The position numbers and the translations under genes are program-made. This document shows positions 34,840 to 43,118 of a stretch of 64,000 bases of DNA, one piece after another. Every line of letters begins with the position of its first letter. Within the stretch, counting starts at the first letter, position 1. The DNA comes from Flavicella sp965243265 (GTDB taxonomy: Bacteria > Bacteroidota > Bacteroidia > Flavobacteriales > Flavobacteriaceae), in NCBI GenBank assembly GCA_965243265.1, contig CBDEUL010000007.1:1-64000 (forward strand), given 5' to 3'. Under the pieces are notes generated by a model, which saw only the letters and a program-made list of their open reading frames with translations, made no database searches and was not told the DNA's origin.

Positions 34840-35199
34840 ATGAAAGATCAAGTGGAACAAGAAGAAATATTTTCACAAATATTAAGAGCAGGAAGAAGAA
34901 CCTATTTTTTTGATGTAAGAGCAACCAAAGCAGGAGATTACTACTTAACGGTTACTGAAAGTAAAAAATTTACACACGATGATGGATCTTTCCATTACCA
35001 AAAGCATAAAATATACATTTACAAAGAAGACTTTACAGAATTCCAAGAAATGTTAAATGCTGCTACAGAGTTTATTTTAAATGAAAAAGGTAGTGAGGTA
35101 ATTAGCGATCGCCATCAAAAAGACTTTAAAAAAGAATTTGCTACTAGTAATAGCGAAGACTCAAAAGACTTTACGAATGTAGATTTTGACGATATTTAA
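34840..35199 (+). CDS. DUF3276/PUR family nucleic acid-binding protein
   Basis: This 119-residue protein contains one PUR-alpha-like domain (DUF3276), clear from RAGRRTYFFDVRATKAGDYY and KHKIYIYKEDFTEF. The family binds single-stranded nucleic acids; the cellular role in Bacteroidota is not settled. The last 25 residues are acidic and disordered. It is monocistronic, with its own promoter and terminator. Confidence 0.87.
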   Translation: MKDQVEQEEIFSQILRAGRRTYFFDVRATKAGDYYLTVTESKKFTHDDGSFHYQKHKIYIYKEDFTEFQEMLNAATEFILNEKGSEVISDRHQKDFKKEFATSNSEDSKDFTNVDFDDI

Positions 35200-35220
35200 A
35201 AAGACTTAAATCAAAAACTA

Positions 35221-35253
35221 AAAAACTCAATCATATAATGATTGAGTTTTTTT
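35221..35253 (+). terminator. terminator after the PUR-domain gene
   Basis: The 14-bp stem AAAAACTCAATCAT with its complement and a 3-base loop is followed by a T-run. Confidence 0.88.
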
Positions 35254-35370
35254 ATGCAATAAACTCAAAAGCCTCATATTCTATAGCTTCTGTAAAAATA
35301 AAACTTATGAACTTTTTGTATGATAAAATTTCTCTTGACCAACAAAGCACTAAAGAAAGTATTTATTAAA

Positions 35371-35832
35371 CTATCTCAACTGGCGTAATCCTTCACCCAA
35401 TGCCATAGCTACTGCATTCCCTAAATTAAAACTACGTACTGTTCCTGGAAAAGGTATTTTAATACATTGTTCTAAATACCTATCAACTATTTCTTGAGGA
35501 AGACCATCAGACTCTCTTCCAAAAATTAACCAATCCCCTTCTTGGTACTCAACATCATAGTACGCTTTTTCTGCTCGTGTTGTGAAAAAGAATACTCTAG
35601 ATATATCAGGTATTGAATTTATTAAATCTTCAAAATTGTCATGATAATTCAAATCTAAACTACCCCAATAATCCAAACCAGCCCTCTTAACTCTAGAATC
35701 TGTTATCTGAAACCCTAAAGGTTTTACCAAGTGTAACTTACTCAAACTTCCCACACACAAACGCCCAACATTCCCTGTGTTATTTGGTATCTGAGGGTTT
35801 ACCAATACGATATTGAAATTGTGCTTTTTCAT
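35371..35832 (-). CDS. trmL: tRNA (cytidine(34)-2'-O)-methyltransferase
   Basis: This 153-residue SPOUT methyltransferase modifies the wobble base of certain leucine tRNAs. It has NPQIPNNTGNVGRLC at the start, FGRESDGLP, and IPFPGTVRSFNLGNAVAM near the end. The length is typical of TrmL, which lacks extra domains. It is co-directional with the next methyltransferase gene upstream. Confidence 0.93.
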   Translation of the reverse strand: MKKHNFNIVLVNPQIPNNTGNVGRLCVGSLSKLHLVKPLGFQITDSRVKRAGLDYWGSLDLNYHDNFEDLINSIPDISRVFFFTTRAEKAYYDVEYQEGDWLIFGRESDGLPQEIVDRYLEQCIKIPFPGTVRSFNLGNAVAMALGEGLRQLR

Positions 35833-35866
35833 ATTTAATATTTATACCTAAATATATAAAATGTCT

Positions 35867-37024
35867 CTAAAACTTTACAGTAGTTTCTAAATAATGTTCC
35901 TCAATTCCGTAGGCATTTTTCAGTTCGCTAATTTTTGAATCTAAAACTTTAAAATCATTCTCTTTTGAAGTTTTTGTAGCCACCAACAATACATTCTTAC
36001 GTGTATGTTCATTAGAAACAAATTCAAAAATCTTAGTTTGATAATTTTTCTTTTCTAAGATCAAAGCTCTAATAGTATCGGTTACCATTTCAAACTGACG
36101 CTCCTTAAAAATTCCATATTTTAAAATCGGATCCTTTTGCTCTTTCCCCTTTACTTGTTGACGTATTTGCTTATGACAACAAGGTGCACAAACAATCAAA
36201 CCTGCCTTAGCGACAATCCCTTTTGTAATAGCATCATCCGTTGCTGTATCACAAGCATGTAAAGCTATTAAAATATCTATCTTTTTATTCTCATATTCTT
36301 CAATAGGCTTGCATTCAAAATTCAAATTTTCAAAACCACACTTATCTGCTACATCATTACAATAAGTCACCAATTCTTTACGCAACTCTATCCCTGTAAC
36401 AGTTACATCCATCTTTCTTTGAACCACTAAATAATCGTATAAAGCAAAGGTTAAATATCCTTTTCCTGACCCCATATCAACAATTTTTATTTGCTTTGGA
36501 AGCTTAGCATTCGCTATCAAGCTTTCCATAATTTCCAAATACTTGTTAATCTGACGGAACTTATCTGCCATTTTAGGAATCACATTGTTTTCTTTATCTG
36601 TTACCCCTAAATAATGTAAGTATCTTCCCAATTCTGCTCTTTTTTGTTTGGGCTGATCATGAGTAATCGGTGGCTTATTTGTAAAACTTGGATGTGTGTT
36701 TTTGTATGAAATTGCTTTCTTTTTAGACACAAATACCTGAACATCTTCACGCAATGTAAAAACAACTGCTGCTCTAAACGTGGTAGTTAAAAACTCCTTT
36801 AAAAGTTCTATCCCCTCTTCTATTGAGTAATTTTTTACCTGGTCATTTGTTTTATAATGGTATGTAAAAGACATTTTTAATTCATCTTTCACCAATACTA
36901 AACGCACATAAATATTACGCAAACCATCATTTTTTCGAATAGGTTTACTTAAAGTGATCTTTACAAAATCATCTGCAGCAATACTCGTTTGTATCGCTTC
37001 TGAAAAGGTTTCGAATGTACTCAT
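35867..37024 (-). CDS. class I SAM-dependent methyltransferase
   Basis: This 385-residue protein has a Rossmann methyltransferase core with motif I VDMGSGKGYLTF (about residues 183-194), VTGIELRKEL and LIALHACDTATDDAI, then CAPCCHKQ. It resembles the METTL25/RRNAD1-like group. The substrate is unknown, and RNA is a guess from the family. The N-terminal 150 residues are a separate unassigned domain. It lies 34 bases upstream of trmL on the same strand. Confidence 0.8.
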   Translation of the reverse strand: MSTFETFSEAIQTSIAADDFVKITLSKPIRKNDGLRNIYVRLVLVKDELKMSFTYHYKTNDQVKNYSIEEGIELLKEFLTTTFRAAVVFTLREDVQVFVSKKKAISYKNTHPSFTNKPPITHDQPKQKRAELGRYLHYLGVTDKENNVIPKMADKFRQINKYLEIMESLIANAKLPKQIKIVDMGSGKGYLTFALYDYLVVQRKMDVTVTGIELRKELVTYCNDVADKCGFENLNFECKPIEEYENKKIDILIALHACDTATDDAITKGIVAKAGLIVCAPCCHKQIRQQVKGKEQKDPILKYGIFKERQFEMVTDTIRALILEKKNYQTKIFEFVSNEHTRKNVLLVATKTSKENDFKVLDSKISELKNAYGIEEHYLETTVKF

Positions 37025-37049
37025 ACTTCTTTTATCTATTTAATGAAAC

Positions 37050-37080
37050 AGACCTAACAATTTTAAAAACTGTTAGGTCT
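37050..37080. repeat. ACCTAACA-type hairpin, copy 2
   Basis: AGACCTAACA and TGTTAGGTCT are exact complements separated by 11 bases. The hairpin resembles that at 3732-3757. It lies between valS and the methyltransferase gene and lacks a good T-run on the minus strand, so terminator function is doubtful. Confidence 0.55.
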
Positions 37081-37120
37081 TCTTCTATATTATCAATTAA
37101 AAACAACTTTTAAAACTGTA

Positions 37121-39748
37121 TTACAATACAGCCAAACTTGTTTTCAATGTTTCTATTTTAGCCAAAGCATCTGCTTCTTTTTTACGTTCATTTGTAATTA
37201 CCTGCTCTGGTGCATTGTTTACAAAACGCTCATTGCTCAATTTTTTTTGTACCGATTTTAAGAAACCTTCCGTATACTTTAACTCTTCTTCTAACTTTGC
37301 TTTTTCTGCTTCTACATCAATAGCTCCTGCTACAGGAATAAAGTATTCATTAGATTTTATTCTAAAACTCAAAGCTCCCTCTACTGCTTCTGACACTTTT
37401 TGTATTTCTGAAGTATTTCCTAATTTTTCAATTACACAGTTAAAAATTGAACTTCTTTTTTCACTATCTAAAACCGATAGTTCTATTGCATCTTTGAAAG
37501 CTATATTTTTATCCTTTCTAATTTTTCTTACTCCAGAAATCACTTCAGATGCAAACTCAAAATCAGCAATAATCTTTTCATCAAAAGAAACCAATTCTGG
37601 ATATTCTGAAATAATTAAAGCTTGCTCTGGTGTTCTTTCTTCAATAGTTTGCCAAATTTCTTCTGTTAAAAATGGCATAAACGGATGTAACAACTTAAGA
37701 TTATCTTCCAAACATGCAATTGCAGCCTTATAAGTTACCGCATCGATAGGTTGTTGATATCCTGGCTTAATCATTTCCAAGAACCATGAAGAAAAATCAT
37801 CATAAATTAACTTGTAAATCGTCATTAATGCCTCACTAATTCTATACTGCTCAAACGAAGCTTCTATCTCAGCCAATGCTTTTTGAAACTTTGCTTTATA
37901 CCAAGCTATTGCTACTTTGGATGATTCTGGTTGCTCAATAGATTCTGAAACCTCCCATCCTTTTATCAGTCGGAATGCATTCCATATTTTACTTGAAAAA
38001 TTACGTCCTTGTGCACATAATTCTTCATCAAATAACAAATCGTTCCCCGCAGCTGCACTTAACAACAAACCTGTACGAACCCCATCGGCTCCATACTTTT
38101 TCATCAATTCAATTGGATCTGGAGAGTTTCCTAATGATTTTGACATTTTTCTACGTTGCTTATCTCTAACCAAACCTGTAAAATAAACATTGCTAAACGG
38201 TTTTGCATCTGCAAACTCATATCCTGCAAAAATCATACGTGCTACCCAAAAGAAAATAATATCTGGTCCTGTTACCAAATCATTTGTTGGATAGTAATAA
38301 TTAAACTCTTCATTATCTGGATTTTTAATTCCGTCAAATAATGATATTGGCCACAACCAAGACGAAAACCAAGTATCCAAAGCATCTGGATCTTGCTTAA
38401 GATCGTTTACAGTTAAATTACTATTTCCTGTAACCTCTTTTGCTTTTTCTAAAGCTTCCTCTTTTGTTTCTGCAATTACATATTCTTCCAAACCTTCTCC
38501 ATAGAAATATGCTGGAATTTGGTGTCCCCACCATAATTGACGTGAAATATTCCAATCACGAATATTCTCTAACCAATGTCTATACGTGTTATTATAATGC
38601 TTTGGGTATAATTTAATTTCCTCGTCTTTTAATACAGCATCCAAAGCAGGTTTTACAATTTCTTCCATTTTTAAGAACCACTGTACTGATATTTTAGGTT
38701 CTATAACAGCTTTTGTTCTTTCAGAAACCCCCACCTTATGCATGTGTTGCTCTGTTTTTACCAAAGCACCTATTTCTTCTAATTCTTTTGTAATTTCTTT
38801 ACGAACTACAAAACGATCTTTTCCTTCATAATGCAGCCCTAAAGAGTTTAAGCTTCCATCATCATTTAAAATATCTATAACTTCTAAACTGTGTTTTTCT
38901 CCTATAGCCTTATCATTCTGATCGTGTGCTGGCGTAATTTTTAAACACCCTGTTCCAAACTCTACATCCACATATTCATCTTCAATAACAGGAATTACTC
39001 TATTTGCTATTGGTACAATTACATTTTTCCCTTTTAAATGAGCAAAACGTTCATCATTAGGGTTTATACAAATTGCAGTATCTCCTAACAAAGTTTCTGG
39101 ACGTGTTGTTGCTACTGTAATTTTATCTTCAGATCCTTCTATCTGATAATTGATATAGTATAAATTTCCTTGTTTTTCTACAAATTCTACCTCTTCATCA
39201 GACAATGTTGTTTTTGCCTCTGGATCCCAATTCACCATACGGTATCCACGGTAAATCAATCCTTTACTATACAAATCAACAAAAACCTTTGTTACAGCTT
39301 CACTTAGGTTATCATCCATTGTAAAGGCAGTACGCTCCCAATCACAAGAAGCTCCTAGTTTTTTTAACTGCTCTAAAATAATACCTCCGTGCTTATCTGT
39401 CCATTCCCAAGCATGTTTTAAAAACTCATCACGTGTTAAATCTTCCTTACGAATTCCTTCTTCTTTTAACTTTGCAACTACTTTAGCTTCTGTTGCTATA
39501 GAAGCATGATCTGTTCCTGGAACCCAACAAGCATTGTATCCCTTTAAACGTGCTCTACGAATTAACACATCTTGGATAGTATTATTCAACATATGCCCCA
39601 TATGCAATACTCCAGTTACATTTGGTGGTGGAATGACGATTGTATATGCTTCTTTTTCATTTGGTGTTGAATGAAAATATCCATTCTCCATCCAATAGCT
39701 ATACCATTTGTCTTCTACGTTTTCTGGATTGTATTTATTTGGAATCAT
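37121..39748 (-). CDS. valS: valyl-tRNA synthetase
   Basis: This 875-residue class I synthetase charges tRNA-Val. The HIGH-type motif is VLHMGHMLN (about 46-54) and the KMSKS motif RKMSKSLGN lies near 540. The editing domain sits between them, with TTRPETLLGDTA, followed by the anticodon-binding domain and a C-terminal coiled coil. It is full length and intact. Its minus-strand promoter is about 90 bases upstream; I see no T-box in the leader. Confidence 0.97.
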   Translation of the reverse strand: MIPNKYNPENVEDKWYSYWMENGYFHSTPNEKEAYTIVIPPPNVTGVLHMGHMLNNTIQDVLIRRARLKGYNACWVPGTDHASIATEAKVVAKLKEEGIRKEDLTRDEFLKHAWEWTDKHGGIILEQLKKLGASCDWERTAFTMDDNLSEAVTKVFVDLYSKGLIYRGYRMVNWDPEAKTTLSDEEVEFVEKQGNLYYINYQIEGSEDKITVATTRPETLLGDTAICINPNDERFAHLKGKNVIVPIANRVIPVIEDEYVDVEFGTGCLKITPAHDQNDKAIGEKHSLEVIDILNDDGSLNSLGLHYEGKDRFVVRKEITKELEEIGALVKTEQHMHKVGVSERTKAVIEPKISVQWFLKMEEIVKPALDAVLKDEEIKLYPKHYNNTYRHWLENIRDWNISRQLWWGHQIPAYFYGEGLEEYVIAETKEEALEKAKEVTGNSNLTVNDLKQDPDALDTWFSSWLWPISLFDGIKNPDNEEFNYYYPTNDLVTGPDIIFFWVARMIFAGYEFADAKPFSNVYFTGLVRDKQRRKMSKSLGNSPDPIELMKKYGADGVRTGLLLSAAAGNDLLFDEELCAQGRNFSSKIWNAFRLIKGWEVSESIEQPESSKVAIAWYKAKFQKALAEIEASFEQYRISEALMTIYKLIYDDFSSWFLEMIKPGYQQPIDAVTYKAAIACLEDNLKLLHPFMPFLTEEIWQTIEERTPEQALIISEYPELVSFDEKIIADFEFASEVISGVRKIRKDKNIAFKDAIELSVLDSEKRSSIFNCVIEKLGNTSEIQKVSEAVEGALSFRIKSNEYFIPVAGAIDVEAEKAKLEEELKYTEGFLKSVQKKLSNERFVNNAPEQVITNERKKEADALAKIETLKTSLAVL

Positions 39749-39835
39749 TAGTCTTATTTACGATTGTGAATTTTTGTTTTTAGCTTTAAAAAACCGAACC
39801 TTACACTATGGTTCTAGTTTAAAAATATGCGATTG

Positions 39836-39843
39836 CAAAAATA
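39836..39843 (-). promoter_or_regulatory. -7 element for valS
   Basis: TATTTTTG on the minus strand lies 87 bases before the valS ATG, leaving a leader of about 80 bases. Confidence 0.5.
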
Positions 39844-39931
39844 CAATTATCTACTTTAACTAAAAAGCAACATTTTCATATTTTATTGTTCAAACATTAT
39901 TATTACTTTTACGCTTTAAAAATTAAAATTT

Positions 39932-40339
39932 ATGAAAACATTTATTACCGCAATTACTTTATTTTTTGCTGCCATTACAACAAATGCTCAAGTAGCTAAT
40001 TCTACCGAAGATTTTGACAATAACAAACCTGTTTTTAAATTTGAAGAAGAAATTATTGACTATGGAAAAATAGAACAAAACGCTGATGGTAATCGTGTAT
40101 TTGTATTTACAAATGTAGGAAACAGCCCTCTTATTATTTCTAATGTAAAAGGAAGTTGTGGTTGTACAGTACCTACAAAACCTGAAGAACCTGTTATGCC
40201 TGGTGAAAAAGGTGAAATTAAAGTAAAATACGCAACCAACAGATTAGGGCGTTTTTCTAAAACAGTAACTATTACATCTAATGCTTCTGAAGAGAAAAAA
40301 GTTGTTAGAATTAAAGGTGAAGTTTTAGCGAAGTCATAA
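39932..40339 (+). CDS. secreted DUF1573 protein
   Basis: This 135-residue protein has a cleavable signal peptide (hydrophobic ITLFFAAI, cleavage near TNA before QVAN) and one DUF1573 domain with GSCGCTVPTKPEEPV. It has no lipobox, unlike the related lipoprotein at 31426-31878, so it should be periplasmic or secreted. The role is unknown. It is monocistronic, followed by a terminator. Confidence 0.85.
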   Translation: MKTFITAITLFFAAITTNAQVANSTEDFDNNKPVFKFEEEIIDYGKIEQNADGNRVFVFTNVGNSPLIISNVKGSCGCTVPTKPEEPVMPGEKGEIKVKYATNRLGRFSKTVTITSNASEEKKVVRIKGEVLAKS

Positions 40340-40356
40340 AACAAAACACATATTCA

Positions 40357-40392
40357 TAAAAAATCCACTAATTAATTTTAGTGGATTTTTTG
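40357..40392. terminator. bidirectional terminator
   Basis: The 14-bp stem AAAAAATCCACTAA with its complement and a 6-base loop sits between the DUF1573 gene and the convergent GlmU-like gene. Confidence 0.87.
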
Positions 40393-40416
40393 TTTTGAAT
40401 AGCACCTGAAAAGATT

Positions 40417-41586
40417 CTAACTTCTATTTATAGCTGTTTGTTCAAAAACTGTTTCTAATACTTTCTCATCCACTAGTGAAAACTCTTCCTTTTTTGAAGC
40501 GTACATTCTTTTTGCTGTTTCAATAGCTTTCTTTATTGCATACGTTTGAGGCTTTTCAATCCCCCAACTAAAAGAAGGAATAAACTTTTGAGGAAAACCT
40601 CCTCCAAAAACATTGGCACTTATACCTACAACTGTTCCTGTATTAAACATCGTATTGATTCCTGTTTTAGAATGATCTCCCATAAAAAGACCACAATATT
40701 GGAGTGCTGTATCTTTTAAAGAGCTTTCTTCATAATTCCATAATTGAACACTACTATGTGTATTCTTCATATTTGAACAATTTGTATCTGCTCCAAAATT
40801 ACACCACTCTCCTATTACTGAATTCCCCAAATAACCATCGTGCCCTTTATTCGAATTTCCGAAAAGCACCGAATTTTTAACTTCTCCTGCTACAGTACAT
40901 TTAGGACCTACAGTTGTACCTCCGTAAATACGAGCTCCCATTTTCACTACTGCCTTTTCTCCAAGTGAAAAAGGACCTCTAATCAAAACACCTTCCATAA
41001 TCAAAGCATCTTTAGCTATATAAATAGGACCAGCACTTGCATTTAATGTAGCAAACTCTACCACAGCACCTTCTTCTATAAATATGTTTTCTGGTGCTAT
41101 TACATTGTTTGTTTTACTTATTTCTGATGATACCCTGTCTTCTGTCAACAGCCTAAAATCTTCTTTTATAGCCCATTCATTTTTTAAAAAGATATCATAT
41201 ACATTTTCAATTCTATACAGCTCATCCTCAAAAGAAATTACCTCATAAGAATCAAAATCAACCTCTTCTTGAGAGTCTTTTGCATAAAAAGCTACAACAT
41301 CCTCTCCTGACATCAACAACTCATTTTCAGACAAAAATTCTATAGATTCTACCAACTTAGTAGTTGGCAAAACAGAAGCATCTATAAAAACATTTTCATC
41401 CAATTCAACCATCGGATACTTTTCTTCTAAATACTCCTCAGTCAACATTGTAACCGTAGTTCCTAAATATTTCTCCCACTTCTCCTTTATCGTTAAAATA
41501 CCAACTCGTATTTCTGCCACAGGTCGTGTATAAGTAAAAGGCAATAAAGCATCCCTAACAGAACCGTCAAATAAAATATAGTTCAT
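40417..41586 (-). CDS. GlmU-like sugar nucleotidyltransferase family protein
   Basis: I take the start at 41586, giving 389 residues beginning MNYILFDGSVRDALLPFTYT. The longer frame from 41625 crosses a perfect -7 element. The N-terminal domain resembles nucleotidyltransferases but lacks an obvious glycine-rich GxGTRL loop. The C-terminal half is a left-handed beta-helix made of hexapeptide repeats (VLIRGPFSLGEKAVVKMGARIYGG region). It is common in Bacteroidota as a putative GlmU-family protein; catalytic function is uncertain. Confidence 0.8.
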   Translation of the reverse strand: MNYILFDGSVRDALLPFTYTRPVAEIRVGILTIKEKWEKYLGTTVTMLTEEYLEEKYPMVELDENVFIDASVLPTTKLVESIEFLSENELLMSGEDVVAFYAKDSQEEVDFDSYEVISFEDELYRIENVYDIFLKNEWAIKEDFRLLTEDRVSSEISKTNNVIAPENIFIEEGAVVEFATLNASAGPIYIAKDALIMEGVLIRGPFSLGEKAVVKMGARIYGGTTVGPKCTVAGEVKNSVLFGNSNKGHDGYLGNSVIGEWCNFGADTNCSNMKNTHSSVQLWNYEESSLKDTALQYCGLFMGDHSKTGINTMFNTGTVVGISANVFGGGFPQKFIPSFSWGIEKPQTYAIKKAIETAKRMYASKKEEFSLVDEKVLETVFEQTAINRS

Positions 41587-41603
41587 AATTTCTATTTTGC
41601 TTT

Positions 41604-41611
41604 CAAAGATA
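41604..41611 (-). promoter_or_regulatory. -7 element for the GlmU-like gene
   Basis: TATCTTTG on the minus strand lies 17 bases before ATG 41586 and inside the rejected longer frame. Confidence 0.65.
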
Positions 41612-41701
41612 CCATTCTTTACCATAAACTCGCTGTTAAAAACCCTGATAGAAAAATCAAAATGGCTATTTTAAAGTTTTTGTTCATCAACAGAATATAC
41701 C

Positions 41702-41709
41702 TATCTTTG
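41702..41709 (+). promoter_or_regulatory. -7 element for the cyclophilin-FKBP gene
   Basis: TATCTTTG is a perfect consensus match 22 bases before the ATG. Confidence 0.7.
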
Positions 41710-41731
41710 CCACTCTTAAAAAACAGAAAAA

Positions 41732-42664
41732 ATGAACGAAGGATTATACGCTAAATTCAACACCTCTAAAGGTGAAATATTGGTTAATTTAACATTTGAA
41801 AAAACTCCTGGAACTGTAGGTAACTTTGTTGCTTTGGCAGAAGGAACTATGGAAAACGATGCTAAACCTCAAGGAACACCTTATTACGATGGTTTAAAAT
41901 TCCACAGAGTTATTGCTGACTTTATGATTCAAGGAGGATGTCCTCTTGGAACTGGAACTGGAAGCCCTGGATACAGCTTTGAAGATGAATTTCACCCAGA
42001 ATTAAAACATGACAAACCTGGTGTATTGTCTATGGCAAACTCTGGACCTGCTTCTAACGGAAGTCAATTCTTTATTACACACGTAGAAACTCCTTGGTTA
42101 GATAATAAGCATACTGTATTTGGAAATGTTGTTGAAGGACAAGATATCGTTGATGCTATTGCTCAAGACGATACAATTGATAGTTTGGAAATTGTACGTG
42201 TAGGTGCAGCTGCTGAAGCATTCAATGCTATTGAAGCTTTTAGAACTTTTGAAGGAGCTAGAGAGCAACGTATTGCTGAAGCTAAAGCTGCTCAAAAAGC
42301 TCAATTAGATGAAGTTGCTGCTGGATACGACGAAACTCCAAGCGGATTACGTTATAAAATATTAGAAGCTGGTAACGGAGAAAAAGCTACAAAAGGAGCT
42401 GGTGTATCTGTTCATTATAAAGGCCAATTATTAGACGGTACTGTATTCGATTCTTCTTATAAAAGAAAACAACCTATTGATTTTACTATCGGTGTTGGAC
42501 AAGTTATTAGAGGATGGGACGAAGGTATTCAATTATTAAATGTTGGAGACAAGGCTCGTTTGGTTATTCCTTCTGACTTAGCTTATGGTGCTAACGGTGC
42601 TGGTGGAGTTATTCCTCCTAATGCTACTTTAATTTTTGATGTTGAATTGGTAGCTGTAAACTAA
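41732..42664 (+). CDS. cyclophilin-FKBP fusion peptidyl-prolyl isomerase
   Basis: The 310-residue protein joins two unrelated prolyl isomerase folds. Residues 1-160 are a cyclophilin domain (LKFHRVIADFMIQGG, NGSQFFITHVETPWLDNKHTVFG). A helical linker rich in Ala, Glu and Gln follows (about 160-195). Residues 200-310 are an FKBP domain (VSVHYKGQLLDGTVFDSS, GWDEGIQLLNVGDKARL, AYGANGAGGVIPPNATLIFDVEL). No signal peptide is present, so it works in the cytoplasm. It should speed proline isomerisation in folding proteins. Confidence 0.93.
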   Translation: MNEGLYAKFNTSKGEILVNLTFEKTPGTVGNFVALAEGTMENDAKPQGTPYYDGLKFHRVIADFMIQGGCPLGTGTGSPGYSFEDEFHPELKHDKPGVLSMANSGPASNGSQFFITHVETPWLDNKHTVFGNVVEGQDIVDAIAQDDTIDSLEIVRVGAAAEAFNAIEAFRTFEGAREQRIAEAKAAQKAQLDEVAAGYDETPSGLRYKILEAGNGEKATKGAGVSVHYKGQLLDGTVFDSSYKRKQPIDFTIGVGQVIRGWDEGIQLLNVGDKARLVIPSDLAYGANGAGGVIPPNATLIFDVELVAVN

Positions 42665-42687
42665 TTTTACTTCAAAATATCATATAT

Positions 42688-42717
42688 AAAAGACCATCCT
42701 AGAGATGGTCTTTTTGT
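42688..42717 (+). terminator. terminator after the isomerase gene
   Basis: The 11-bp stem AAAAGACCATC with its complement and a 5-base loop is followed by a T-run. Confidence 0.87.
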
Positions 42718-42881
42718 TTCTACAAAAAAAAATATAAACTCTTAAAACCTTCCCTACTCTTTTATTCTCTTATAAATCAATAAAATTGAAACACCATGAA
42801 AGCTACCATTCTCACTAACAATTAGTTAAAAAAAAGTTGTAAAAAAACAGCATTTTACCTTGTAAAAACAAAGATATCTAT

Positions 42882-42889
42882 TATCTTTG
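42882..42889 (+). promoter_or_regulatory. -7 element for tRNA-Gly
   Basis: TATCTTTG is a perfect consensus match 14 bases before the mature tRNA 5' end. Confidence 0.65.
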
Positions 42890-42903
42890 CATAGCAATAC
42901 CAT

Positions 42904-42976
42904 GCGAAAGTAGCTCAGTTGGTAGAGCGTCAGCCTTCCAAGCTGAATGTCGCCGGTTCGAACCCGGTCTTTCGCT
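42904..42976 (+). tRNA. tRNA-Gly(TCC)
   Basis: The 73-base cloverleaf has acceptor stem GCGAAAG/CTTTCGC, D-arm GCTC...GAGC, anticodon loop CTTCCAA (anticodon TCC, reading GGA and GGG) and T-arm CCGG-TTCGAAC-CCGG. CCA is not encoded. It has its own promoter and terminator. Confidence 0.96.
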
Positions 42977-42977
42977 C

Positions 42978-43009
42978 AAAAAGCTCCATATTTTATGGAG
43001 CTTTTTTTA
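42978..43009 (+). terminator. terminator after tRNA-Gly
   Basis: The 12-bp stem AAAAAGCTCCAT with its complement and a 5-base loop is followed by a T-run, starting right after the tRNA. Confidence 0.87.
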
Positions 43010-43054
43010 TACTCCAATCTTACATCAAATAACTAGACCAAACTCAATAAAAAC

Positions 43055-43085
43055 AAAAAAGGTAGCAACCAAAAATTGCTACCTT
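43055..43085 (-). terminator. terminator after the modular protein gene
   Basis: GGTAGCAA and TTGCTACC form a stem with a 7-base loop. On the minus strand it is followed by a T-run, which fits the gene ending at 43119. Confidence 0.8.
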
Positions 43086-43118
43086 CTACCTACCTCTTTT
43101 ATAATGGATTAAATTCTT

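Noticed and set aside
37050..37080. A terminator after valS
   Set aside because: The stem is good, but no T-run follows on the minus strand; listed as a repeat instead.
39749..39850. A T-box or other riboswitch in the valS leader
   Set aside because: The leader is only about 80 bases and shows no T-box sequence or terminator/antiterminator pair, and T-boxes are not expected in Bacteroidota.
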